A DNA stretch of 64,000 nucleotides from CAIKZZ01 sp035604595 (GCA_035604595.1 DATNIE010000032.1:1-64000); one strand, 5' to 3'. Counted from the first letter of the stretch, positions 16,230-26,039 are shown. Notes: generated from the sequence alone by a model not told the origin. Numbers and translations are program-made.

Positions 16230-17555
16230 ATGGCGCGCACACTGACCAAGAGCAACGAACAGTGGCGGCGCGCGGTCACGCGGCTGCCGCTCGGCGTTGC
16301 GTCGAACTTCCGCTACTGGGGAGCGGAACGGACGATCTACGTCAAGCACGGCCGCGGCGCGCGGATCACCGACATCGACGACAACGTCTACGTCGACTAC
16401 CGGCTCGGCTACGGCCCCGCGATCCTCGGCTACGCGGACCCCAGGGTCGATGCGGCAGCGCGCGCCGGCATGGAGGTCGGGGGAGTGTTTGCGCTCTCGA
16501 CCGAGCGCGAGTTCCGGGTCGCCGAGCGAATCTCCAAGATGGTGCCGGCCGCCGAGCTCGTGCGGTTCTCCAATTCCGGAACCGAAGCGGTCATGGCGGG
16601 CTTAAGGCTCGCCCGCGCCTACACGGGGCGCGATGACTACATCATGCTGGAAGGCAGCTACCACGGCCTGTTCGATGCGGCGATGTGGTACACGCCGATG
16701 GAGAAATGGGGCCAGGTCGGCGAGCCGGAGGTGCAGCCGTACAGCCAGGGCATCCCGCTCGGCGCGCGCGGATTCGCGCACTTCGTCCAGGCGAATGATG
16801 CCAACCAGCTGGAGGAGACGTTCAAGCGTCAGGCCGGCAAGGTCGCGTGCATGCTGCTCGAGCCCATCATGGGGAACTGCCTCGGGATTGCGGCCGAGCC
16901 CGACTACCTGCGGGCGGCACGCGCGCTGTGCGACAAGTACGGGGCCGTGCTGCTGATCGACGAGGTCAAGACGGGTTTTCGCGTCGCGCGCGGCGGCGTG
17001 CAGGAGCTCTGCGGCATCAAGGCCGACCTGTGCACGTTCGCCAAGGCGGTGGCCAACGGCTACCCGATCTCGATCCTGGCCGGCCGCGAGGACATCATGC
17101 GCAAGCTAGGCCAGGGGGTCGCCCACGGCGGCACGTACACCGCGCATTCGGTGTCGCTGGCCGCCGCCGAGGCCTGCCTCGAGATCCTCGACGAGACCGA
17201 CGCGCTCGAGAAGATCGCCGCCTACGGCACGCGGCTCCGCAAGGGCATGACCGCGGTGCTGAACGCCCGGGGGATCCCGCACAGCTTCGTCGGCCATCCG
17301 TCGATGAGCGGGCTGTACTTCGCCGCCGACCCGCCGCGCAATTACCGCGCCTGGAAGAGCAGCGACTACGCGTTCTACGACGCGATGGCGCAGGTCCTGC
17401 ACGATGAGGGCGTGCTGTGCGAGCCCGACTCGCGCGAGCCGTGGTTCGTCTCGGCGGCGCACGACGACTCGTGCCTCGCCGACACGCTGCGCGGCTTCGA
17501 GATCGCGGTCGACGCAACACTGCGCTCGCGGATCGCCGAGAAGGTCCCGGCCTGA
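16230..17555 (+). CDS. Class III PLP-dependent aminotransferase (glutamate-1-semialdehyde aminomutase-like)
   Basis: A 441-residue fold-type I PLP enzyme. SNSGTEA (114-120) binds the phosphate, IDEVKTGFR (243-251) supplies the cofactor Asp, and K272 in TFAKAVANGYP is the Schiff-base lysine. The start ATG at 16230 has GGGGAGAGA at good distance; an upstream in-frame ATG lacks one. Relatives include glutamate-1-semialdehyde aminomutases and omega-amino acid transaminases. No heme genes are nearby, so a catabolic transaminase for an omega- or beta-amino compound is more likely. It heads a plus-strand series with two flavoproteins, a GcvT-family protein and an ABC ATPase. Substrate unknown. Confidence 0.9.
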   Translation: MARTLTKSNEQWRRAVTRLPLGVASNFRYWGAERTIYVKHGRGARITDIDDNVYVDYRLGYGPAILGYADPRVDAAARAGMEVGGVFALSTEREFRVAERISKMVPAAELVRFSNSGTEAVMAGLRLARAYTGRDDYIMLEGSYHGLFDAAMWYTPMEKWGQVGEPEVQPYSQGIPLGARGFAHFVQANDANQLEETFKRQAGKVACMLLEPIMGNCLGIAAEPDYLRAARALCDKYGAVLLIDEVKTGFRVARGGVQELCGIKADLCTFAKAVANGYPISILAGREDIMRKLGQGVAHGGTYTAHSVSLAAAEACLEILDETDALEKIAAYGTRLRKGMTAVLNARGIPHSFVGHPSMSGLYFAADPPRNYRAWKSSDYAFYDAMAQVLHDEGVLCEPDSREPWFVSAAHDDSCLADTLRGFEIAVDATLRSRIAEKVPA

Positions 17556-17576
17556 CCGGCCGGCGGTGCGGCGCAT

Positions 17577-19190
17577 ATGGCGGCGGTCAGAAGCCCTCGC
17601 GGCCGGAGGCATGATGTCATCGTGATCGGCGCCGGCCACAACGGGCTGGTCGCCGCGTGCTATCTCTCCCGTGCCGGCCTCGATGTGCTGGTGCTCGAGC
17701 GCAACGAGTACATCGGCGGCGCGGCCGTGAGCCGGCGCCTGTACGGCGATTTCACGTACTCGAACTGCTCCTACGTCTGCAGCCTGCTGCGGCCCGAGAT
17801 CATGCGCGGCCTCGAGCTGCCCCGCCACGGCCTGCAGATCATCCCCTATGAGGGCGGCTGCACCTTGATGCGCGACGGCGGCCACCTCGCGCTGTACGAC
17901 AACCACGATGCGCTGCGCCGCGAGATCTGCCGGCACTCCAAGCGCGACGCCGAGGCCTACGAGCGGTTCTCGACCGACGTGATCCGCCAGTGCAAGTTCA
18001 TCAAGCCGCTGCTGATGCGCGAGCCGCCCGACCCGACCTCCTTCCGGCCGCGCGACCTGATGGAACTGCTGTACCTCGGGCAGCGCCTGAATGCGACCGG
18101 CGAGGACCGGATGTACGACACGCTGCGCTTCTGGACGATGAGCGCGGCGGACTTTCTCGACGAGTACTTCGAGAGTGAAATCGTCAAGGCGCACTTCGCG
18201 GGCAGCTCGATCATCGGCACCGCGCTCGGGCCCCGCTCGCCGGGCACCGCCTACGTGCTGCTGCACCACTACATGGGTGACATCGACGACACGGTCGGCG
18301 CCTGGGGCTTCGCGCGCGGTGGCATGGGCGCGGTGACCCAGGCACTCAGCGCCTCGCTGCAGGCGAGCGGCGGCTGCATCCGGGCCGCGGCGCCGGTCGA
18401 GCGGATCTTGGTCAAGCACGGCCGGGCCCGAGGTGTCGCGCTTGCGAGCGGGGAGGAGATCACGGCCTCGACGGTCGTCTCGAACATGGACGTGAAACGC
18501 ACGTTCCTCGACACGGTCGAGCCCGAGCATCTGCCCGCGGAGTTCCTGACGGCCGTGCGCCGCTTCAAGATCCGCGGCTCGTCGGGCAAGCTCAACATCG
18601 CGCTCGACGGCCTGCCGCGCTTTCCGGCGATCCCCGAGGGTGCGCCCTGCATCCGCGGCGATCTGCACCTGACCGATACGGTCGAGATGATGGAGCGCGC
18701 TTACGACGACTGGAAGCAGGGGCGCTGGTCGGCGGCTCCGTATGTCGACATGCTGATACCCTCGCAGATCGACCCGACGATGGCGCCCGAGGGCGAGCAC
18801 TATATGTCGGTGTTCGTGCAGTACTGCCCGTACGCGCTCGCCGACGGCCCCTGGACCGAGGCGAAACGCACGGCCTTCGGCGCGACCGTCATCGATGCGA
18901 TCGCCCGGCAGAGCCCGGATTTCAAGAGCCTGATCTTGCACGCCGAGATCCGTACCCCGTGGGACATCGAGAACGAGGTGGGGCTCACCGAAGGCAACAT
19001 CTTCCAGGGTGAGCTGACGATGGACCAGCTGCTGTTCAACCGGCCGGTGCCCGGCTACGCGCAGTACAGCACGCCCCTCGCCGGGCTGTACCTGTCCGGG
19101 TCGACGACCCACCCGGGCGGCGGCGTGATGGGAGCGCCCGGCGCCAACGCCGCGCGGCGGATCCTGCGCGATCTCGGACGCGCGGCGTGA
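17577..19190 (+). CDS. FAD-dependent oxidoreductase, phytoene-desaturase/PYROXD2-like (copy 1)
   Basis: A 537-residue flavoprotein with the dinucleotide-binding motif VIVIGAGHNGLVAA (15-28) and the flavin-contact GGAAVSRR that follows the first beta-alpha-beta unit. The C-terminal block YLSGSTTHPGGGVMGAPG is typical of the NAD(P)/FAD protein group that contains phytoene desaturases and PYROXD2. Carotenoid genes are absent here, so a carotenoid role is unlikely. It lies 21 bases after the aminotransferase and overlaps the second copy by 4 bases (GTGA). Reaction unknown; oxidation of an amine or of a saturated C-C or C-N bond is the natural guess. Confidence 0.87.
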   Translation: MAAVRSPRGRRHDVIVIGAGHNGLVAACYLSRAGLDVLVLERNEYIGGAAVSRRLYGDFTYSNCSYVCSLLRPEIMRGLELPRHGLQIIPYEGGCTLMRDGGHLALYDNHDALRREICRHSKRDAEAYERFSTDVIRQCKFIKPLLMREPPDPTSFRPRDLMELLYLGQRLNATGEDRMYDTLRFWTMSAADFLDEYFESEIVKAHFAGSSIIGTALGPRSPGTAYVLLHHYMGDIDDTVGAWGFARGGMGAVTQALSASLQASGGCIRAAAPVERILVKHGRARGVALASGEEITASTVVSNMDVKRTFLDTVEPEHLPAEFLTAVRRFKIRGSSGKLNIALDGLPRFPAIPEGAPCIRGDLHLTDTVEMMERAYDDWKQGRWSAAPYVDMLIPSQIDPTMAPEGEHYMSVFVQYCPYALADGPWTEAKRTAFGATVIDAIARQSPDFKSLILHAEIRTPWDIENEVGLTEGNIFQGELTMDQLLFNRPVPGYAQYSTPLAGLYLSGSTTHPGGGVMGAPGANAARRILRDLGRAA

Positions 19191-20776
19191 GCGACGCGGG
19201 ATCGTCCGCCGCGACGCGCCGCCTCGACTGCATCGTCATCGGCGGTGGCCATAACGGTCTCGTCTGCGCGACCTACCTCGCGCGCGCCGGGCGCTCGGTG
19301 CTGGTGCTCGAGGCCGCCGGACGCGTCGGCGGCGCGGCCGTCACGCGCGAGTTCGCGCCGGGCTATCGCGTCTCCGCCGGTGCGCACCTGCTGCACCTGA
19401 TGCCACGGGCGCTGATGGACGAGCTGGGCCTCGCGGGCCAGGGCTTCACCTACGCCGGACGCGACCTGCCGACGACCGCGATCGCGGCGGGCCTCGCGCC
19501 GCTGCCGATCGGCGCTCCCGGCCAGGCGGCCCTGCAGGCCGTATCTCCCCGGGACGCTGCTGCCTACCCCGCATTCAGCGCGCGCCTTAGGCGCTTCGCC
19601 GTGGCCCTCTACCCGCTGCTCGACTCGATTCCGCCGCGGCTCGGGTCGGACGCCTGGACCGACCGGATCGCGTTGCTCAAGCTCGGCTGGCGGATCCGTA
19701 CGCTCGGCCGGCGCGAGATGCGCGAGTTGCTGCGGATCATCGGCATGAACGCCTACGACCTGATTGCCGACGAGCTCGAGACGCCGCGGCTGCAGGGCGC
19801 GCTTGGCTTCGATGCGGTGCTCGGCACAAACTTCGGCCCCCGGGCGCCGGGAACGGTGCTGACGCTGCTCACCCGTCTGGCCGCCGAATCCGCCGCCGGT
19901 TCCTCGCCGCTCGCTCAGCCGCGAGGCGGCCTCGGGGCGCTCAGCGAGGCGCTTGCGAAAGCCGCCGTCGCGGCCGGCGCGACGGTCCGAACCGGTACTC
20001 GCGTCGCCCGCATCCGCGTCCAGGCCGATCGCGCCGTCGGCGTCGTGCTCGACTCAGGGGAGTCGATCGATGCCGGGACGGTGATCTCGAATGCGGATGC
20101 GAAGTCGACGTTTTTCAAGCTGCTCGGGACCCGCCACCTGGACACAGGCTTCGTCCGCAAGGTCGACCATCTGCGAAGCCGCGGGCTCGCCGCGAAGCTG
20201 CACCTCGCGCTCGATCGGCTGCCATCCTTCCCCGGCCTGCCTATCGCCGCGCTCGGCGGGCGCCTGCTGATCGCGCCCTCACTCGACTACATCGAGCGGG
20301 CCTGGGATCACTCGAAGTATGGCGAGTGCTCGAGCGCGCCGACTCTCGAGATCACCCTCCCGACGGTCAACGACCCGTCGCTGGCCCCGGCCGGACGCCA
20401 CGTGCTGTCGGCGATCGTGCAATACGTCCCGTACCAGCCGGCCGCCGGGTGGGCGGCCGAGCGAGCGCGCTACACCGATGTGGTCCTTGCGACCCTCGAG
20501 GCGCACGCGCCGGGCCTGAGGTCGACCGTGACCGCCACCGAGTTCCTGACGCCGGCGGATCTGGAACGGGAGTTCGGCATGAGCGGCGGCCACTGGCACC
20601 ACGGTGACCTGGCGTTCGACCAGTTCTACATGGTCCGGCCGGTGCCGGGCGCGGCCCAGTACCGGACCCCGGTCACGGGGCTCTACCTGTGCGGTGCCAG
20701 CTGTCACCCGGGCGGCGGCGTCATGGGCCTCGCCGGGCGCAACGCCGCGCGCGCAGTGCTGCGGAAGGCCGCCTGA
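19187..20776 (+). CDS. FAD-dependent oxidoreductase, phytoene-desaturase/PYROXD2-like (copy 2)
   Basis: A 529-residue paralogue of the preceding gene, with CIVIGGGHNGLVCA at the N-terminus and YLCGASCHPGGGVMG near the C-terminus. The copies align over their full lengths but have diverged strongly, so this is an old duplication. The GTG start overlaps the TGA of copy 1 (GTGA), and one base separates its stop from the GcvT-family gene. A pair encoded in tandem may form a heterodimer or act on successive intermediates. Product function not known. Confidence 0.87.
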   Translation: MSDAGSSAATRRLDCIVIGGGHNGLVCATYLARAGRSVLVLEAAGRVGGAAVTREFAPGYRVSAGAHLLHLMPRALMDELGLAGQGFTYAGRDLPTTAIAAGLAPLPIGAPGQAALQAVSPRDAAAYPAFSARLRRFAVALYPLLDSIPPRLGSDAWTDRIALLKLGWRIRTLGRREMRELLRIIGMNAYDLIADELETPRLQGALGFDAVLGTNFGPRAPGTVLTLLTRLAAESAAGSSPLAQPRGGLGALSEALAKAAVAAGATVRTGTRVARIRVQADRAVGVVLDSGESIDAGTVISNADAKSTFFKLLGTRHLDTGFVRKVDHLRSRGLAAKLHLALDRLPSFPGLPIAALGGRLLIAPSLDYIERAWDHSKYGECSSAPTLEITLPTVNDPSLAPAGRHVLSAIVQYVPYQPAAGWAAERARYTDVVLATLEAHAPGLRSTVTATEFLTPADLEREFGMSGGHWHHGDLAFDQFYMVRPVPGAAQYRTPVTGLYLCGASCHPGGGVMGLAGRNAARAVLRKAA

Positions 20777-20777
20777 C

Positions 20778-21986
20778 ATGCCACCGAACGTGTCTCCCCC
20801 GCCGCACTTCAGAAAGCCGCTGCTCGAGACCCCGTTCCACGCGCGCGCCCGCGAGCTCGCGCAGACCGATCACTTCCTGCCGTGGGCCGGCTACACGACG
20901 GTCGAGGTGTTCACGTCGGTGGAGCAGGAGTACTTCGCGATCAGGAACGCGACGACGCTCTATGACCTGACGCCGATGGTCAAGTACCGGATCGCAGGGC
21001 CCGATGCCGTCGATTACCTCAATCGCCTCGTGACGCGTGACATCCGCAAGCTCAAGCCGGGCCGCGTCAGCTACGTCGTCTGGTGCAACGATCGCGGCCA
21101 TCTCATCGACGATGGCACGGTGTTCCGGCTCGGCGCCGAGGAGTTTCGGCTGTGCACCGCAGAGCGGCAGCTCGACTGGCTGCTCGATTCCTCGCTCGGC
21201 TTTGACGTCGAGATCGAGGAGGTCACGACCGAGATCGCGGCGCTCGCGGTACAAGGACCCACGTCGTGCTTCGTGCTCAAGCGCTTCGGACTCGCCGGCG
21301 TCGAGCGGCTCAAGGTCTTCGAGATCGGCGAGTACACGGCCGGGGGACGGCCGATCATGGTGTCGCGCACCGGCTTTACCGGCGATTTGGGCTATGAGCT
21401 CTGGATGCGACCCGGGGATGCGGGTTCCGTCTGGGACGACCTGATGGCGGCCGGCAAGACCCGCGGCATCCGGGCGATCGGTTCCCAGGCGCTCAACATG
21501 GCGCGCATCGAGGCGGGTTTTCTGCTGCCGAACGTCGACTTCGTCAACGCCGAGCACACGGTTCGCGTGGGCCGTGCCCGGTCGCCGCTCGAGCTCGGGC
21601 TCGGCTGGCTCGTCGAGTTTGACAAGCCCCATTTCAATGGCCGGCGCGCGCTGCTCGAGGAGCGCCGGCGCGGTCTCAAGCGCCTGCTGGTCGGCCTCGA
21701 CGTCAGCGGCAACAAGCCCGCCCACAACGCGCTGCTATATGCCGAGCAGGCCGGCCGGCGGGAGGTCGGCAGCGTCACCTCGGCCCTCTGGTCGCCGACC
21801 TGCAAGCGCAACATCGCCCTCGCGCTCATCGAAGCCCCACACTACGCCCCCGGCACCACGCTGTGGGCCGACATCTACCTCAACCGCGAACTCGTGTGGG
21901 AGCGGCGCATGGCGCGCTCGACCGTGGTCGACCGGCCGTTCTTTGCGCCCGACCGGCGACGTGCGACGCCGCCGGCCGACCGCTGA
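20778..21986 (+). CDS. GcvT-family tetrahydrofolate-dependent aminomethyltransferase/demethylase-like protein
   Basis: A 402-residue protein of the glycine-cleavage T-protein fold. DLTPMVKYRIAGPDAVDYLN and the RTGFTGDLGYELWM segment (about 195-208) match the tetrahydrofolate-binding GcvT domain, and the C-terminal barrel domain is present. Stand-alone GcvT paralogues outside glycine cleavage operons include DMSP demethylase and other enzymes that pass a methyl or methylene unit to tetrahydrofolate. It starts one base after the preceding flavoprotein stop; the frame is open upstream, but that segment lies inside the flavoprotein gene. With the flavoproteins it could oxidise an N-methyl group and capture the one-carbon unit (inference). 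Confidence 0.88.
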   Translation: MPPNVSPPPHFRKPLLETPFHARARELAQTDHFLPWAGYTTVEVFTSVEQEYFAIRNATTLYDLTPMVKYRIAGPDAVDYLNRLVTRDIRKLKPGRVSYVVWCNDRGHLIDDGTVFRLGAEEFRLCTAERQLDWLLDSSLGFDVEIEEVTTEIAALAVQGPTSCFVLKRFGLAGVERLKVFEIGEYTAGGRPIMVSRTGFTGDLGYELWMRPGDAGSVWDDLMAAGKTRGIRAIGSQALNMARIEAGFLLPNVDFVNAEHTVRVGRARSPLELGLGWLVEFDKPHFNGRRALLEERRRGLKRLLVGLDVSGNKPAHNALLYAEQAGRREVGSVTSALWSPTCKRNIALALIEAPHYAPGTTLWADIYLNRELVWERRMARSTVVDRPFFAPDRRRATPPADR

Positions 21987-22069
21987 GCACCGGGTGTGAC
22001 GCCGCGCCTTAGGTCGGTTACGCTGAGGGTCGCGCTGCGGCACGAGCCGCGGCCGAGGGGAGCGGGCGA

Positions 22070-23215
22070 GTGATTGCATCGCAACGACCGTCAACGATCG
22101 ACCGGCCGTGGCTCAACCCGGCCGCGAAGCCCCAGATCGTGCTGCAGGGCGTCGGCAAGACCTACGGCGCGTTTGCCGCCGTCGACAACGTCAGCCTGTC
22201 GATCTACAAGGGCGAGATGTTCGCGCTGGTCGGAGCGTCGGGCTGCGGCAAGACGACGCTGCTGCGGATGCTCGCGGGGTTCGTCGCGCCGACGTCGGGG
22301 CGGATCACGATCGACGACGTCGATATGACCGACGTGCCGCCGTACGACCGGCCGGTCAACATGATGTTCCAGTCGTACGCGCTCTTTCCACACATGACCG
22401 TCGACGACAACGTCGGCTACGGGCTCAGGCGTCTCGATCTGGATGCGCCGACGAGGCGCAAGCGTGTGGACGAGGCGCTCGAGATGGTGCAGCTCGGCGG
22501 GCTCGGTAAGCGCAAGCCGCACCAGCTATCGGGCGGCCAGCGCCAGCGCGTGGCGCTCGCGCGCGCGCTGATCCGCCGTCCCAAGGTCCTGCTGCTCGAC
22601 GAGCCGCTGAGCGCACTCGACAAGAAGCTCCGCGAGAGCACGCAGTTCGAGCTGATGGACCTGCAGTACGAGGTCGGAATTACCTTCATCGTCGTCACCC
22701 ACGACCAGGACGAGGCGATGGCGCTCGCGAGCCGCATTGCGGTCATGGACCGCGGAGCGGTTGTGCAGATCGGAACACCGGCCGAGGTGTACGAGTTTCC
22801 GCAGACCCGCTTCGTCGCCGACTTCTTCGGCACGGCGAACCTGCTCGAAGGAACGGTTGCGGCCTGCGGGCCGGGCCTGATCACCGTGCACAGCCCAGAG
22901 CTCGGCTGCGACCTGCTGGTCGATGACGTCGGCCGCTTCGACGTCGGCCAGCGCGTCTGCGTCGCGCTGCGGCCCGAGAAGGTTCGCCTCAGCAAGGAGC
23001 CGCCCGCGGGGGCGAGGGTCAATCAGCTCAAAGGCGTGGTGTGGGAGCTCGGCTACCTGGGCAACCGCTCGACCTATCAGATCAAGACCGCGAGCGGCAA
23101 AGTCGTGACCGCATTTGCGCAGAACGACCGCCGCACGCTCGAGTGGCGAATCGACTGGAGCGACGAGGTGTATGTCAGCTGGGAGGCCAACGCCGCCGTC
23201 CTGCTGCACTCTTGA
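22070..23215 (+). CDS. ABC transporter ATP-binding protein, PotA/PotG-like
   Basis: A 381-residue importer ATPase. Walker A is GASGCGKT (55-62), the signature LSGGQ is at 153-157, Walker B is VLLLDEP (173-179) and the switch histidine is in VVTHDQDEAMAL. A C-terminal TOBE-type regulatory domain follows from about 280 (ALRPEKVRL). It resembles the ATPase of polyamine/opine importers and fits the PotH/PotI-like permeases encoded at 8478-10273. The start is GTG 22070. It lies about 80 bases after the GcvT-family gene and 83 bases before a TonB receptor. Whether it really works with the distant permeases cannot be proven from sequence. Confidence 0.93.
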   Translation: MIASQRPSTIDRPWLNPAAKPQIVLQGVGKTYGAFAAVDNVSLSIYKGEMFALVGASGCGKTTLLRMLAGFVAPTSGRITIDDVDMTDVPPYDRPVNMMFQSYALFPHMTVDDNVGYGLRRLDLDAPTRRKRVDEALEMVQLGGLGKRKPHQLSGGQRQRVALARALIRRPKVLLLDEPLSALDKKLRESTQFELMDLQYEVGITFIVVTHDQDEAMALASRIAVMDRGAVVQIGTPAEVYEFPQTRFVADFFGTANLLEGTVAACGPGLITVHSPELGCDLLVDDVGRFDVGQRVCVALRPEKVRLSKEPPAGARVNQLKGVVWELGYLGNRSTYQIKTASGKVVTAFAQNDRRTLEWRIDWSDEVYVSWEANAAVLLHS

Positions 23216-23298
23216 GGGAACGAAGCGCGCTGGCCGTTGCCGCCGCCCTGACGCAGCGGTACCGATTTCACGAGTCGCTTGCCTGGGGGATCAACGAC

Positions 23299-25857
23299 AT
23301 GTCCACCGAGTATCAGATCCGACCGATCACTGCGCGTCTCGCGCTCGCGAGCGCCGTCGCGGGCGTTCTCGCCGGTGCCACGGCGCTGGCCGCGGATGAG
23401 AGCAGCGGCTTGCTTCAGGAAATCGTCGTGACCGCGACGCGCCACGAGGAGTCACTGAGCAAGGTGCCGATCAGCGTCACCGCCATCAGCGAGGAGACGA
23501 TCGACCAGAAGGGCATCAAGGATTTCCAGGACATCGTTCGCTTCACGCCGGGCGTGGCGATCGACACCTCCGGGACCAACGCCATCTCGATCCGCGGCAT
23601 CTCCTCCTCAGGAGGTGCCGGCACGACCGGCATCTACATCGACGACACGCCCATCCAGATGCGTGCGCTCGGGTTCAACCCGGACGACACGCTGCCGAAG
23701 ACCTTTGACCTCGAGCGCGTAGAGATCCTGCGCGGCCCGCAGGGCACGCTGTTCGGGTCGGGTTCGGAGGGCGGGACCGTCCGCTACATCATGGCGCAGC
23801 CCAGCGTCACCAAGGACTCCACCTACGTGCGCAGCGAGCTGTCGTTCACCGATGGGGGCCAGCCCAGCGGCGAGATCGGCGTCGCGCACGGCGGGCCGAT
23901 CATCCCGGACGTGCTCGGCTATCGCGCGAGCGTCTGGTACCGCTACGACGGCGGCTGGATCAACCGCGTGGATCCGACGACCGGCGCGGTCGTCGATAAG
24001 GACTCGAACCACGCGAACACCCTGGCCGCGCGCCTCGCGTTCCTGATCCAGCCGTCCGACGGCCTCCAGATCACACCGAGCGTCATGTATCAGAATGCGC
24101 GTAAGCACGACGAGAGCGACTTTTGGCCCGCCTACTCCAATCCCAGTTCCGGCCAGTTCAACAATGCGACGCCGGAACGTTTGCCCGTGCCCGACGAGTA
24201 CTACCTGCCGGCGATCAAGATCGACGCGGACCTCGGCAAGACGAAATTTATCTCGAACACCTCCTACTACCACCGCGACGAGCAGACGGCGTACCAGGGC
24301 ACCGTCTACGACCTCGCGTACTACCAGAGCCAGAGCTGGGCGATCGGCTCGTGCGGGTCGGCCTCGACAACGCCCGTACCGCCCTGCTCGTGGTACCCGC
24401 TGATCAACGCTAGCGGCATCCATCTGCCGCCGGGCTTTACGAACGAACAGACGCCGAACACGATCAGCAACCAGCAGGCGACCTGGGCGCAGGAGGTCCG
24501 CTGGCAATCGAACGATCCGTCGAGCAAGTGGACCTGGACGGTGGGCGCGTTCTGGTCCGGTTCGCGGGAGACCAGCATCGAGAACCTCGAGGACACGCAG
24601 ATTGCCCCGTTCTGGAACGCCCTGTTCGGCATCGACCCAGGCACGTGGTTCTATCTCCCGCCCGCGACCTACGGCGCCTACTACTCGTGCAACGGGTTGG
24701 GTACCAATGGTCTGGCGGCTCCTCCGCAGACCATTCCGAACTGCAGCATCTACTACAATCGCAATGTCGCCCACGACCGCCAGCTCGCCGGATTTGGCGA
24801 GGCGAGCTACAACCTGACCGACCGTCTGAAGCTGACTGCGGGCGCACGGTTCGCGAAGACGTCATTCGCGCTGTCGCACTACGCGGACGGTCTGGAAAAC
24901 TACGGGCCGGACTATGAGACTGCCTCGCAGAGCGAGAACTCGTTCACGCCGAAACTCGGCCTGTCGTTCCAGGCCGATCCCAATGATCTCTATTACACGA
25001 CCTACGCCAAGGGCTTCCGCCCGGGCGGCGGCAATGCGCCGCTACCGGGCTACTGCAACGGGCAGGGTGGGCTCGACCAGACCGGCTATCCGAACGGGGC
25101 GCCGCTGACCTACAACTCGGACACGACGCAGAGCTTCGAGGTCGGGTCCAAGAACAACGTCGGCGGCCGCTTCAAGATCGCGACCAGCGTCTACTACATC
25201 AAGTGGAACAACATCCAGCAGAACGTGTACGTGGCGTACAACTGCGGGCTGCAGTTCACCGACAACCTCGGCACGGCGGTCGCGAAAGGCTTCGACGTGC
25301 AGCTGGAGGCGGCCCTAGGCGCGGGCTTCTCGGTCGACGCCGCGTTCGGCTATACCGACGCCCGCTACAGCGAGTCCACGGCGCCGCCCAAGCCGCTGCT
25401 GGTCTCCTCAGGCGATGCGATCTCGGGCGAGGCCGCAATCGACGACGGTCCGGGCACGAATCCACCGTGGACGCTCGCCCTCGGCGCACAGTACAACTTC
25501 ACGGCAGCTGGACGCGACGCGTTTTTACGCCTCGACTGGGAATACGCGGCCCGCAATCACTGGCCTTCGGCATTACAGGATCCGGCCAGCGTGCAGTACG
25601 ATCCATTCACCTACACGCTGTCGTCGACCTCATTCGCGTCCGCCCGCGGCGGCGTCACGCTCGGCAACTGGCAGGTCGCGCTGTTCGTCGACAACCTGCT
25701 CAACTCGCACACGGTCACGAACTACCAGCTGGCGCAAACCGACGCGAACGTTCCGGGCTACACGAATGCGACCGCGACCTCGCTCGAATCGGTACAGCAG
25801 AACGCCTATACATGGCGGCCGCGCACGATTGGCCTCACGGCAGCGTTCCGCAACTGA
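23299..25857 (+). CDS. TonB-dependent outer-membrane receptor (copy 1)
   Basis: An 852-residue receptor. A signal peptide covers about residues 1-32 (LASAVAGVLAGATALAAD). The TonB box region LLQEIVVTATR follows, then the plug domain with FQDIVRFTPGVAI and VEILRGPQGTLFGSGSEGG, then a 22-strand type barrel with the mid-barrel YTTYAKGFRPGG and a C-terminal strand ending in a hydrophobic/aromatic pattern (TIGLTAAFRN). The barrel style is that of receptors common in Steroidobacter- and Sphingomonas-like bacteria, with substrates beyond iron. The start ATG 23299 follows GGGGGAT; the frame is open further upstream in a non-homologous stretch. It probably brings the island's substrate across the outer membrane. 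Confidence 0.93.
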   Translation: MSTEYQIRPITARLALASAVAGVLAGATALAADESSGLLQEIVVTATRHEESLSKVPISVTAISEETIDQKGIKDFQDIVRFTPGVAIDTSGTNAISIRGISSSGGAGTTGIYIDDTPIQMRALGFNPDDTLPKTFDLERVEILRGPQGTLFGSGSEGGTVRYIMAQPSVTKDSTYVRSELSFTDGGQPSGEIGVAHGGPIIPDVLGYRASVWYRYDGGWINRVDPTTGAVVDKDSNHANTLAARLAFLIQPSDGLQITPSVMYQNARKHDESDFWPAYSNPSSGQFNNATPERLPVPDEYYLPAIKIDADLGKTKFISNTSYYHRDEQTAYQGTVYDLAYYQSQSWAIGSCGSASTTPVPPCSWYPLINASGIHLPPGFTNEQTPNTISNQQATWAQEVRWQSNDPSSKWTWTVGAFWSGSRETSIENLEDTQIAPFWNALFGIDPGTWFYLPPATYGAYYSCNGLGTNGLAAPPQTIPNCSIYYNRNVAHDRQLAGFGEASYNLTDRLKLTAGARFAKTSFALSHYADGLENYGPDYETASQSENSFTPKLGLSFQADPNDLYYTTYAKGFRPGGGNAPLPGYCNGQGGLDQTGYPNGAPLTYNSDTTQSFEVGSKNNVGGRFKIATSVYYIKWNNIQQNVYVAYNCGLQFTDNLGTAVAKGFDVQLEAALGAGFSVDAAFGYTDARYSESTAPPKPLLVSSGDAISGEAAIDDGPGTNPPWTLALGAQYNFTAAGRDAFLRLDWEYAARNHWPSALQDPASVQYDPFTYTLSSTSFASARGGVTLGNWQVALFVDNLLNSHTVTNYQLAQTDANVPGYTNATATSLESVQQNAYTWRPRTIGLTAAFRN

Positions 25858-26039
25858 CGCGCCCCGCGCTCCACTGAGCCGGCGGTTACCGGGGCGCAGC
25901 CAAGGGGTCAGTGTGCGGCACAGCGTCCGTGGCCCGAGCGTGGCGGCTGCGCACGCCGACGCCGTCCGGCCATCTCCGGGCTCGAGGGTATAGTCCTCAG
26001 GGTCTCGCGGATCCGCGAACGGTGAACGAGGTGCACGCG

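Noticed and set aside
17106..19112. 668-codon frame on the minus strand
   Set aside because: Antisense to the aminotransferase and the first flavoprotein, both with full active-site motifs. No credible protein features.
17577..20776. Carotenoid desaturases
   Set aside because: The two flavoproteins resemble phytoene desaturases in fold, but no phytoene synthase or other carotenoid gene is near, and the neighbours are amine-type enzymes.
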